Source: an uncultured Clostridia bacterium (GTDB lineage Bacteria > Bacillota > Clostridia > Oscillospirales > Acutalibacteraceae). Taken from it: 14,697 bases of DNA. The notes under the pieces were generated by a model. That model saw only the letters and a list, made by a program, of their open reading frames with translations, did not search any database and was not told where the DNA came from. The stretch spans positions 1 through 14,697 of the forward strand of contig CALEJF010000001.1 in the NCBI GenBank assembly GCA_937898625.1, read 5' to 3'. Shown here piece after piece: positions 1 to 5,929 of the stretch (positions are counted from its first letter, which is position 1; each line of letters starts with the position of its first letter). Made by a program: the position numbers and the translations under genes.

Positions 1-20
1 ACCTCCCTCAATGAGGGAGG
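1..20. repeat. Perfect short palindrome at window edge
   Basis: Bases 2-10 (CCTCCCTCA) and 12-20 (TGAGGGAGG) are perfect inverted copies around a single central base. It is GC-rich against an AT-rich background and no T-tract follows, so it does not read as a simple terminator. It resembles the edge of the CTCCCTCA-type intergenic repeats that I recall from Oscillospirales genomes, but only this piece is inside the window. Confidence 0.5.
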
Positions 21-89
21 GGAAAATTAAATCAGTTAGACAAATTCAAATTTGTAAAATGCTTGTTCGAATCCTATATTACAGAACAT

Positions 90-131
90 AAAAAATTAAA
101 AGAGAGTCTGCAAAAGCAAACTCTCTTTTAA
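90..131 (-). terminator. Rho-independent terminator, probably the original tRNA-Arg terminator
   Basis: On the minus strand a perfect 12-bp stem (plus-strand arms 96-107 and 120-131) with a 12-nt loop is followed by a run of six T (plus 90-95). It starts directly after the distal copy of the tRNA 3' end, so before the insertion of the 861-bp cassette it would have terminated tRNA-Arg. It now lies 26 nt past the stop codon of the nucleotidyltransferase gene and probably terminates that gene. Confidence 0.85.
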
Positions 132-148
132 TGGCACGCCGGAAGGGA
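132..148 (-). repeat. Distal copy of tRNA-Arg 3' end (att-like direct repeat)
   Basis: TGGCACGCCGGAAGGGA is identical over 17 bp to 993-1009, which is the 3' terminus (CCA, discriminator, 3' acceptor strand and the first T-arm bases) of the intact tRNA-Arg. The bases just outside differ on both sides (a versus c before, a versus t after), so the match ends sharply. No other part of a tRNA is present here. This is the pattern left by site-specific integration at a tRNA 3' end. Confidence 0.85.
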
Positions 149-156
149 ACGATACC

Positions 157-801
157 TTATGATTTACATATAATCCCTATTATTTTTATCATCGTATCGG
201 CTCTTGATAATACATCTCCTGTAACTAAATCTTTGAACCAATTCTCTAACGGGAACTCCAACCTACCATAAGTATTATACGCAATATTTGAAGGTGGCAT
301 TGGCTTGTTGTTTATAGCCCACACACCTTCAAGAACTTTCCAAGTATTAGTGGCTAAAAGATATGATACTTTAATGTAGTCTTCACTTGCAATCGCAGAT
401 AATAGTTTAATCTTGGTTGAAGAAAGCCAATATTTTATATCTTCCTTTTCCTTTTTAGGAGTTATGTAATTATCATATATTCTAGTTGCTTTATTATATA
501 GTTTAGCAAATTTGCCATCATCAAAAATTGTTTTAGAATATATATATTTGTAAACATCCATAGGATTTGATTCCAATTTTTGATTCATTGTATTATATTT
601 ATGATAATGAGTTTCAACAACGACACCATCAACATCTTTTGTGATAAAATCATCTTTATCACATAAAACAAGGATATCCAAATCAGAATAGTCCGTAGCC
701 ATTCCGTATGCAACAGACCCCATAAGTACAATACTATGTGTAGTCTTATCTTGTTTTAAAACATTTACTACTTTATCAAGAACTTCCAATTGATTCTTCA
801 T
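157..801 (-). CDS. MNT/ANT-type nucleotidyltransferase (cassette cargo)
   Basis: A 214-residue protein of the DNA polymerase beta-like nucleotidyltransferase superfamily. The signature is visible near the N-terminus: G28-S29, then the metal-binding pair D40-x-D42 in a YSDLDILV context, with E63 in the next strand as a candidate third carboxylate. The remainder is helical, as in aminoglycoside or lincosamide adenylyltransferases, so transfer of a nucleotide to a small molecule such as an antibiotic is possible. An antitoxin-like or nucleotidylating role is also possible, and no substrate can be read from the sequence. The ATG is preceded by AGAAGGA at 811-817. No clear promoter is seen; upstream lies the ATGATGT repeat array and a terminator that would block read-through from the tRNA. 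It is the only gene between the duplicated tRNA 3' ends, which suggests acquisition as cargo. Confidence 0.88.
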   Translation of the reverse strand: MKNQLEVLDKVVNVLKQDKTTHSIVLMGSVAYGMATDYSDLDILVLCDKDDFITKDVDGVVVETHYHKYNTMNQKLESNPMDVYKYIYSKTIFDDGKFAKLYNKATRIYDNYITPKKEKEDIKYWLSSTKIKLLSAIASEDYIKVSYLLATNTWKVLEGVWAINNKPMPPSNIAYNTYGRLEFPLENWFKDLVTGDVLSRADTMIKIIGIICKS

Positions 802-833
802 ACGGTATTTTCCTTCTATATAATCAAATAAAA

Positions 834-958
834 AATGATGAAATGATGTTTTCTTACAAGAAAATGATGTGATGTTTTAAAAAAATTACCAGTCAAGGCA
901 ACATCATTAGTGTAACGACATCATTACTTGTAATATCATTTGCAAAGCAAACATCATT
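834..958. repeat. Array of ATGATGT / ACATCAT short repeats in two opposed blocks
   Basis: On the plus strand AATGATG(T) occurs at 834, 842 and 863, with GATGTTTT at 871. After a unique centre (about 879-900), the reverse complement ACATCATT occurs at 901, 918 and 951, with a one-base variant ATATCATT at 933; spacings are 17, 15 and 18 bp. Several spacers are small palindromes: TTTTCTTACAAGAAAA, ATTACTTGTAAT, TTTGCAAAGCAAA. The two blocks face each other, so the whole array has approximate dyad symmetry. It fills most of the space between the cassette gene and the tRNA terminator. Confidence 0.75.
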
Positions 959-959
959 G

Positions 960-990
960 AAAAAGCCCCGTTCCTAAGAACGAGGCTTTT
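960..990 (-). terminator. Terminator directly after tRNA-Arg
   Basis: Minus strand: a 13-bp stem (arms AAAAGCCTCGTTC and GAACGGGGCTTTT, one G-U pair) with a TTAG loop and a trailing T5. It begins 2 nt after the tRNA CCA. Because the older terminator lies outside the distal repeat at 90-131, this one appears to have arrived with the cassette. Confidence 0.9.
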
Positions 991-992
991 CC

Positions 993-1009
993 TGGCACGC
1001 CGGAAGGGA
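993..1009 (-). repeat. Proximal copy of the 17-bp att-like repeat, within tRNA-Arg
   Basis: TGGCACGCCGGAAGGGA, identical to 132-148. It forms the functional 3' end of the tRNA, so the junction leaves the tRNA intact. Confidence 0.85.
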
Positions 1010-1069
1010 TTCGAACCCCCGACCTTTTGGTTCGTAGCCAAACACTCTATCCAGCTGAGCTACCGGCGC
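993..1069 (-). tRNA. tRNA-Arg (anticodon ACG)
   Basis: A 77-nt cloverleaf with encoded CCA. The acceptor arm GCGCCGG pairs with CCGGCGT (G-U at 1-72). The D-arm is GCTC...GAGT, and the anticodon stem TTTGG/CCAAA encloses the loop CTACGAA, giving anticodon ACG. The T-arm carries GGTTCGAAT. ACG is modified to ICG in bacteria and reads CGU, CGC and CGA. Its 3' 17 nt are duplicated at 132-148. Confidence 0.97.
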
Positions 1070-1092
1070 ATAACAGTTTTAACTGCCCGAAT

Positions 1093-1121
1093 ATAATACC
1101 ATTACAAATTAAAAAAGTCAA
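1093..1121 (-). promoter_or_regulatory. Sigma-A promoter of tRNA-Arg
   Basis: Minus strand: -35 TTGACT (1116-1121), a 17-bp spacer, -10 TATTAT (1093-1098). Transcription would begin near 1086, about 17 nt before the tRNA. Confidence 0.85.
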
Positions 1122-1158
1122 CAGTTTTTTTATTATTTACAGAATAATTCTTATCCTT

Positions 1159-2079
1159 TTAAAATTCTCCTGCTATTGGTGTTTTCATAAACTCTTTAAA
1201 GTCGCAATCTATACTGTTTCCTATCCATGCTTTCACATAGATACTTGGAAAAGAGCAGAACGGGAGAACATCAACGCCAGCTGATTCGTATTCCCTAAAA
1301 CTTTCGTAGTTTAGCCCTATTTTAAGGTTAACAAGGTAAACGGGAATATTTTTTTGTTTTGCTCGTGCTACAAAATCAACAAATTCCTGACTTTTAATAT
1401 TTACGGTACCCGAATGATATGGTCTTAAAATTATGGCTTTTATCCCATCTAAATCATAGTTATAAACTGCTCCCGGTGAAACTGTAATTACGATAGTTTT
1501 TGAATTCTCCGTCAATTCATATTTACCTAAGGCAGATTTCACCTCTGTATGTGGCAAACTGTAAACCTTGTCATCTGCCTCGTTAAACATTATAACCCTG
1601 TTGCCCTGATGAAACTCTACTTTATTATTATCATTTGAGTATGCCACATAAACGCCCTTACCCATTTTATTCTTAATATAATCAACGGCACCATTAAAAT
1701 TGATTTGACCATTTGAACGAAAATCTTCCAAGGGATACTGCGCAGAAACCAGCAAAACGGGAATATCACTATCACCCACAGCAAAGCTGAGAGCAGAAGC
1801 AGAAAACTGAATAGAATCCGTACCGTGGGTTACAATTATTCCGTCATAACCCTTTGAAATATTATCACATACCACTTGTACCAATATATTTATTTCTTTA
1901 TTGGAAATGTTTTCGCTGTGAATAGTAAAGGGCTCAAGGATATCGAAATCAATATCATTATCATATTCTTTTAAATAATTGTTTATTACAAGTTTTTTTG
2001 CATCTTCATCAGTAAATATATATCCGTCATGAACGACGCTACCGATTGTACCACCTGTTAAAATCGCAAGAATTTTCAT
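1159..2079 (-). CDS. Type I L-asparaginase-like protein, catalytic Lys apparently replaced
   Basis: A 306-residue protein of the asparaginase/glutaminase family, which hydrolyses L-asparagine to aspartate and ammonia. The first signature TGGTIGS gives the nucleophile T11; the second, THGTDS, gives T87-D88; ASALSF, RSNGQIN and ILRPYHSG also match E. coli AnsA as I recall it. The length is near that of cytoplasmic type I enzymes and there is no signal peptide. Where AnsA has GNRTTK (the lysine equivalent to K162 of AnsB), this protein reads GNRVIM, putting Met164 at the catalytic lysine position. It may therefore be inactive or changed in activity. I start at the ATG at 2079, because AGGTG at 2088-2092 is well spaced for it and overlaps the first codons of the longer reading from 2094; the promoter at 2099-2127 also favours the short form. 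It stands alone, divergent from spoIIA. Confidence 0.9.
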   Translation of the reverse strand: MKILAILTGGTIGSVVHDGYIFTDEDAKKLVINNYLKEYDNDIDFDILEPFTIHSENISNKEINILVQVVCDNISKGYDGIIVTHGTDSIQFSASALSFAVGDSDIPVLLVSAQYPLEDFRSNGQINFNGAVDYIKNKMGKGVYVAYSNDNNKVEFHQGNRVIMFNEADDKVYSLPHTEVKSALGKYELTENSKTIVITVSPGAVYNYDLDGIKAIILRPYHSGTVNIKSQEFVDFVARAKQKNIPVYLVNLKIGLNYESFREYESAGVDVLPFCSFPSIYVKAWIGNSIDCDFKEFMKTPIAGEF

Positions 2080-2098
2080 TTCATAGCACCTCATACAT

Positions 2099-2127
2099 AT
2101 TATACTGTTTATATTCTTTTATTTCAA
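2099..2127 (-). promoter_or_regulatory. Sigma-A promoter of the asparaginase-like gene
   Basis: Minus strand: -35 TTGAAA (2122-2127), a 17-bp spacer, -10 TATAAT (2099-2104). The predicted transcript starts within a few bases of the upstream alternative ATG at 2094, which supports translation from 2079. Confidence 0.75.
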
Positions 2128-2191
2128 TTGCCAATTATGACATTTTTCTCGTAAACAAGATATTAAAATAAGAAAAAAGGAGGTTTAAACA

Positions 2192-2524
2192 ATGAGTGTA
2201 AAAATTGAATTTCAGGACGAATCCCTAATTTGCAGATTAAATGGTGAGATTGACCACCACACAACACTACCCATTCGTCTTGATATTGACGAACGAATTG
2301 AAAATTGCCGTCCGCAAACTGTGATTTTAGATTTTACTGATGTGACTTTTATGGACAGTTCAGGTATTGGTCTTGTTATGGGCAGGTATAAATTGCTTGG
2401 TGAATTGGGTGGCAAACTGGAAGTGACAGGACTCTCTGATAACTCATATAAGGTTATGCGTCTTGCAGGACTTGACAGAATTGCAAATATAAAAAAAGGA
2501 GGAGTAAAAAATGGTAATAAATGA
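2192..2524 (+). CDS. spoIIAA: Anti-sigma-F factor antagonist SpoIIAA
   Basis: A 110-residue single STAS-domain protein. In the sigma-F switch, dephosphorylated SpoIIAA binds SpoIIAB and frees sigma-F in the forespore; SpoIIAB phosphorylates it and the phosphatase SpoIIE reactivates it. The signature LDFTDVTFMDSSGIG is present; the second serine, S57, corresponds to the phosphorylated Ser58 of B. subtilis. A strong AAGGAGG at about 2177-2183 precedes the ATG. It is the first gene of the operon and overlaps spoIIAB by 14 nt. I could not find a convincing sigma-H promoter or 0A box in the 2105-2175 interval, although spoIIA is sigma-H/Spo0A controlled in B. subtilis. Confidence 0.95.
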   Translation: MSVKIEFQDESLICRLNGEIDHHTTLPIRLDIDERIENCRPQTVILDFTDVTFMDSSGIGLVMGRYKLLGELGGKLEVTGLSDNSYKVMRLAGLDRIANIKKGGVKNGNK

Positions 2525-2942
2525 ATTTAAAATGACTGTTGACAGCCGTTCAATAAATGAGAGTTTTACCCGTGCTACTGTATCAGCGTTTGCATCCCAA
2601 CTGGACCCCACGGTTGAGGAGATAAACGACATTAAAACTGCTGTCAGCGAAGCGGTTACAAACTGTATTGTTCACGGCTATAAAAACAATGTAGGAAGAA
2701 TTTACATAAATGTGAAAATCCACAATGACAATAGAGTTTTTATAACCATAAGGGACCGTGGTTGCGGAATAAGTGACATAAAAAAAGCACGAGAGCCACT
2801 TTTCACCACTCTTGGCGGTGACCGTGCAGGACTTGGTTTTTCTGTTATGGAAAGTTTTATGGACAAGGTTTCTGTACGGTCAACTATCAACAAGGGCACA
2901 AGTGTTACGCTCTGCAAGAGAATCTGTGGACGCACAAAATGA
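2511..2942 (+). CDS. spoIIAB: Anti-sigma-F factor / serine kinase SpoIIAB
   Basis: A 143-residue GHKL-type ATPase that holds sigma-F inactive and phosphorylates SpoIIAA. The N-box is EAVTNCIVHGY (Glu and Asn for Mg-ATP), the G1 box is DRGCGISD, and the G2 region reads GGDRAGLGFSVMESFMD. Length agrees with the roughly 146 residues of B. subtilis. The start ATG at 2511 lies inside the end of spoIIAA and is served by AAGGAGGAG at 2496-2504. Its stop overlaps the spoIIAC start in an ATGA, so translation of the three proteins is coupled, which suits a switch that depends on their ratio. Confidence 0.96.
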   Translation: MVINEFKMTVDSRSINESFTRATVSAFASQLDPTVEEINDIKTAVSEAVTNCIVHGYKNNVGRIYINVKIHNDNRVFITIRDRGCGISDIKKAREPLFTTLGGDRAGLGFSVMESFMDKVSVRSTINKGTSVTLCKRICGRTK

Positions 2943-3589
2943 CAAGGGACGAACTGATACTTAACAACTTAGGTCTTGTGGGCAAATGTGCTTCAAGATT
3001 TATTGGTAAAGGTGTTGACTATGAGGACTTATATTCCGCAGGATGTATAGGACTTATAAAAGCAGCTGACGGTTTTCGTGAGGACCTTGGATTTGCCTTT
3101 TCCACATATGCCGTCCCCTCAATTTTAGGTGAAATAAAAAGGATTTTTCGTGATGACGGCACAGTTAAAATAAGCCGTTCATTAAAAGAAGAAGCGCGAA
3201 ATCTTTTGATTGTAAAGGAAAAATACGAAAAAGAAAATGGCATTGAGCCAACAATTTCAGAATTAGCTGAATTAATTAACAAAAGTATTTCTGAAACGGC
3301 ACAACTAATTTGTGTTTTACAGCCTGTTAAGTCCCTAACCGCTGACAATGATGACGAAAATCAGATTGACATCCCTGCAGAGGACGAATACACGCCTATT
3401 GATAATAAGTTGTCTGTTCAGCAGGTATTAAGTCAGTTACCAGAAAAAGACAGACAATTAATTTCCTTACGGTTTTTTCGCGGACTTACCCAAAGTAAAA
3501 CAGCAGACATACTTGGAATTTCCCAAGTACAGGTTTCGCGAAAGGAAAAAACTATACTGATGGAGTTACGAAAAAAGCTGACCGGCTGA
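2939..3589 (+). CDS. spoIIAC: RNA polymerase sporulation sigma-F (SpoIIAC)
   Basis: A 216-residue sigma-70 family factor that directs early forespore transcription. Region 2 is clear (DLYSAGCIGLIKAADGF, then FSTYAVPSILGEIKR for -10 recognition). Region 3 follows (ISRSLKEEARNLL), and region 4 carries the helix-turn-helix (LTQSKTADILGISQVQVSRKEKTIL). Sigma-G is similar in sequence, but position directly after spoIIAA-spoIIAB identifies this as sigma-F. It is shorter than the roughly 255 residues of B. subtilis, mainly because the N-terminal extension before region 2 is short. The start overlaps spoIIAB as ATGA. A terminator follows at 3612-3649. Confidence 0.95.
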   Translation: MTRDELILNNLGLVGKCASRFIGKGVDYEDLYSAGCIGLIKAADGFREDLGFAFSTYAVPSILGEIKRIFRDDGTVKISRSLKEEARNLLIVKEKYEKENGIEPTISELAELINKSISETAQLICVLQPVKSLTADNDDENQIDIPAEDEYTPIDNKLSVQQVLSQLPEKDRQLISLRFFRGLTQSKTADILGISQVQVSRKEKTILMELRKKLTG

Positions 3590-3594
3590 AAAAT

Positions 3595-3623
3595 TTGATA
3601 TTTTTCAAGAGATATGATAGAAT
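3595..3623 (+). promoter_or_regulatory. Candidate promoter for the 3661 lipoprotein gene, overlapping the spoIIA terminator
   Basis: -35-like TTGATA (3595-3600), a 17-bp spacer, -10-like TAGAAT (3618-3623). The -10 falls in the first arm of the terminator hairpin. It is a reasonable sigma-A match, but unproven. Confidence 0.35.
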
Positions 3624-3649
3624 ATGAAATATATTCTATCATATTTTTT
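3612..3649 (+). terminator. Terminator of the spoIIA operon
   Basis: A perfect 14-bp AU-rich stem (3612-3625 with 3631-3644), a 5-nt loop, and a run of six T to 3649. It ends only 11 nt before the next start codon, so the ribosome binding site of the lipoprotein gene abuts the T-tract. Confidence 0.8.
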
Positions 3650-3660
3650 GGGAGAGCATT

Positions 3661-5862
3661 ATGAAACAATCTCGCTATTCTACAATAAGCAAAATCGTTG
3701 CTGTTTTTTGCCTTGTTTCCATATTATTTACCTCTTGTGCAAGTACATTCAGTATTGATAAAGTCAAAGTAAACTCACTCGAGTATATCGAAGCCGTCTA
3801 TTCAGGTGATACTATGCACAAAATCAATGAAGACGCATATACATCTGTTTGCACCTCGGGTCTTATTGAATTGCTTTTTGATGAAGCAACTGCTACTGTT
3901 GCAGTCCGTGATAACCACACAAAGAAAATATGGAATACTCTTCCGTCAAACAATATAACCAAGCAGATTGGTGCATCTGCCGTTGAAATTGTCCTCTCAA
4001 ATAGTGATGGTAAAATCTACACCCTTAATTCGCAGGATAATTCTGTAAACTTTGGAAATTTCTCTTATACTTTAGGTGTTGATGAGGTTACCGTAAAATA
4101 TGCATTCAGTCTTACAAAGGAAAGTGGCGCAAAAAGCATTTCCGAGGTGGGCAAGGACGAAATCCGCGCCGATTTGACCGTTACATACAGACTGAAAGAC
4201 GGCTCGCTTATTGTAAATATCAATATGAACAACCTCGCTCTTCCAAAAGATGTTTACCTTGAAAAGGTTACTGTGCTTAATAACTTTGGTGCTTACGAAA
4301 CAAGTGGTGAAAAAGATTATATTTTTGTACCCGATGGTAGTGGTGCACTTATTATGACAGGACAAAGGGATGACATCTTTTCACCCGTTTCATTATCTGT
4401 TTATGGTGAAAATCTTGCTACAACAAATACGATTTCCGAATCCAAATGTCTGTTAGGTGCTTTTGGCCTAAAAAAAGGTGATAACGCATTCCTTTGCATT
4501 ATAGAAAAAGGCGATGCTATTGCACAGATAAATGCCAACAGAAACAGTACTAATTCTCTTAATACTGTTTATGCAAGTTTTTCTACCACAAACATTCTCA
4601 CTGATGAAAAGGATAATAAGGTGACACGATACTATGGTTACCAATACCAAAGCGAAATTCAATTATGTTACCGTTTTCTTTCCGGCAAATCTGCAACATA
4701 TTCCGGTATGGCAACTACCTGCCGTGAGAACTTAATCCGAAACTCTGTTCTTCCTGCCGAGTCACTTTCTGTTAACAATGAGCATATCCCTATGATTATT
4801 TCCTTGCAAGCAGGATATCAGAATGAAAAGGGAAAATATGTTGTATTATCTGACTTTGAACAGTCACTTTCCCTTGTAACACTTTTAAAAGCAAAGGGTG
4901 TTAACAATATTTATCTGCAATATAAGGGACTCTATGAAAATGCCAACAACGGTGGAAGTAAAGATTTTGACAAATTCAAAAATACACTTGGCAGCGCAAC
5001 AGATTACGAAAATCTATACAATTACCTGAACAGTCAAAAATTTTCATTATTCATTGACACAGATATTCTCTCTTGTAAAGACAATACCTCTGTTGCAAAA
5101 TCCGTTGATGGTAAACCAATAAAAAACGAATCGGGAAAACCTTTTCCAAAAGCCAACGCAACACAGGAATTTTTGAAAATGAGTAGTTTTGAGAGTAGAA
5201 TTAATAACATACTTACGGACTCGGAAGACTTAATGTTTGACGGTTATTGTCTTAATGATATGGGAAAATACCTTTATTCTGACTACTCAAGCAATTCGTA
5301 TTCAAGAAACCAAGCACAGACAGAAATCTTTTCTCAAATCCCAACCCTTGCTACAAACAAATCCTTGATAGTTGAACACGGTAATTTTTATACACTCAAG
5401 GGTGCTGACACGGTCTTAAACTTTCCTACTACTCCCCTTGCGTATAAAGAAAGTGTTTCTTATGTTGGAATTCCATTTATACAGATGCTTGTTCACGGAA
5501 TGTTGGAATACAGTTCCGCTCCCCTAAACATTTCTGATGATATGCAAACATTATTCCTAAAATCCGTTGAATATGGTTGTATTCCAAGTGCATACTGGTA
5601 CTGTACAGCATTTGACGAAAAGCACGATGCTTCTTATTATTACGATAATAACATAAACAATATGGTATCATTCTACACAAGAGCAAATCAGGCACTTTCT
5701 GAACTGCGTGAATCGAGAATGACATCCCACCAACAAGTTCAGTCAGGAATTTATTGTACTGAATACGACAACAGCACAAAAGTTTATGTTAACTATACTG
5801 ATAAAGATGTAACCATATACGGCGTTGTTGTAAATGCAAGGGACTGTGTGACAATTTCATAA
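3661..5862 (+). CDS. Large secreted lipoprotein, probably DUF5696 family
   Basis: A 733-residue protein. The N-terminus is a lipoprotein signal: Lys/Arg-containing n-region, hydrophobic stretch 11-23, lipobox LFTS-C26. It should be lipid-anchored on the outer face of the membrane. The opening domain (YTSVCTSGLIELLFDEATATVAVRDNHTKKIWNTLP) and the later YRFLSGKSATYSGMATTCRENL resemble DUF5696 proteins, which I recall as carbohydrate-associated in Firmicutes. The middle (about 375-640) reads like a TIM-barrel of glycoside-hydrolase type (NNIYLQYKGLY..., FSLFIDTDIL, MFDGYCLNDMG), ending in a beta-rich tail (YVNYTDKDVTIYGVVVNA). A role in glycan processing or cell-envelope biology is inference; no catalytic residues can be assigned. 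It follows spoIIAC closely but has an intervening terminator. GGGAG at 3650-3654 is a moderate ribosome binding site. The gene converges on the pseudokinase gene. Confidence 0.9.
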   Translation: MKQSRYSTISKIVAVFCLVSILFTSCASTFSIDKVKVNSLEYIEAVYSGDTMHKINEDAYTSVCTSGLIELLFDEATATVAVRDNHTKKIWNTLPSNNITKQIGASAVEIVLSNSDGKIYTLNSQDNSVNFGNFSYTLGVDEVTVKYAFSLTKESGAKSISEVGKDEIRADLTVTYRLKDGSLIVNINMNNLALPKDVYLEKVTVLNNFGAYETSGEKDYIFVPDGSGALIMTGQRDDIFSPVSLSVYGENLATTNTISESKCLLGAFGLKKGDNAFLCIIEKGDAIAQINANRNSTNSLNTVYASFSTTNILTDEKDNKVTRYYGYQYQSEIQLCYRFLSGKSATYSGMATTCRENLIRNSVLPAESLSVNNEHIPMIISLQAGYQNEKGKYVVLSDFEQSLSLVTLLKAKGVNNIYLQYKGLYENANNGGSKDFDKFKNTLGSATDYENLYNYLNSQKFSLFIDTDILSCKDNTSVAKSVDGKPIKNESGKPFPKANATQEFLKMSSFESRINNILTDSEDLMFDGYCLNDMGKYLYSDYSSNSYSRNQAQTEIFSQIPTLATNKSLIVEHGNFYTLKGADTVLNFPTTPLAYKESVSYVGIPFIQMLVHGMLEYSSAPLNISDDMQTLFLKSVEYGCIPSAYWYCTAFDEKHDASYYYDNNINNMVSFYTRANQALSELRESRMTSHQQVQSGIYCTEYDNSTKVYVNYTDKDVTIYGVVVNARDCVTIS

Positions 5863-5879
5863 TTTGATGATTTGATATA

Positions 5880-5914
5880 AAAAAGTGGCTGATACTCGAT
5901 GTCAGCCACTTTTT
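5880..5914. terminator. Bidirectional terminator between convergent genes
   Basis: A perfect 13-bp stem (AAAAAGTGGCTGA at 5880-5892 with TCAGCCACTTTTT at 5902-5914), 9-nt loop. A- and T-runs on both sides make it work in either direction, serving the lipoprotein gene (plus) and the pseudokinase gene (minus). Confidence 0.92.
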
Positions 5915-5929
5915 ATCATATATTCTCTT

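Larger units (their letters stand above)
132..992 (-). mobile_element. 861-bp single-gene cassette at the 3' end of tRNA-Arg
   Basis: A 17-bp direct repeat of the tRNA-Arg 3' end bounds an 861-bp unit. Read from the tRNA, the unit holds a replacement terminator (960-990), an array of short ATGATGT repeats (834-958), one nucleotidyltransferase gene (157-801), and the distal repeat only 8 nt after the stop codon. The original terminator is retained outside the distal repeat. The tRNA itself stays intact. No integrase or transposase is present, so if the unit is mobile it must be non-autonomous or mobilised in trans. The boundaries are seen directly; mobility is inferred. Confidence 0.65.

Noticed and set aside
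65..74. GTTCGAATCC, a T-arm-like motif on the plus strand beyond the distal repeat, possibly another tRNA remnant
   Set aside because: Only 10 bp match and no acceptor or anticodon arm can be built around it; chance is likely.
834..958. CRISPR array
   Set aside because: The repeated motif is only 8 bp, spacers are 7-13 bp and often palindromic, orientation reverses midway, and no cas gene is near.
1027..1284. Plus-strand open frame coding 85 residues
   Set aside because: It runs antisense through the tRNA-Arg and the 3' end of the asparaginase-like gene and has no ribosome binding site or recognisable domain.
2137..2166. Promoter of the spoIIA operon
   Set aside because: ATGACA with a weak TATTAA at 18 bp is a poor sigma-A match, and neither a sigma-H consensus nor a Spo0A box is convincing, so I did not annotate one.
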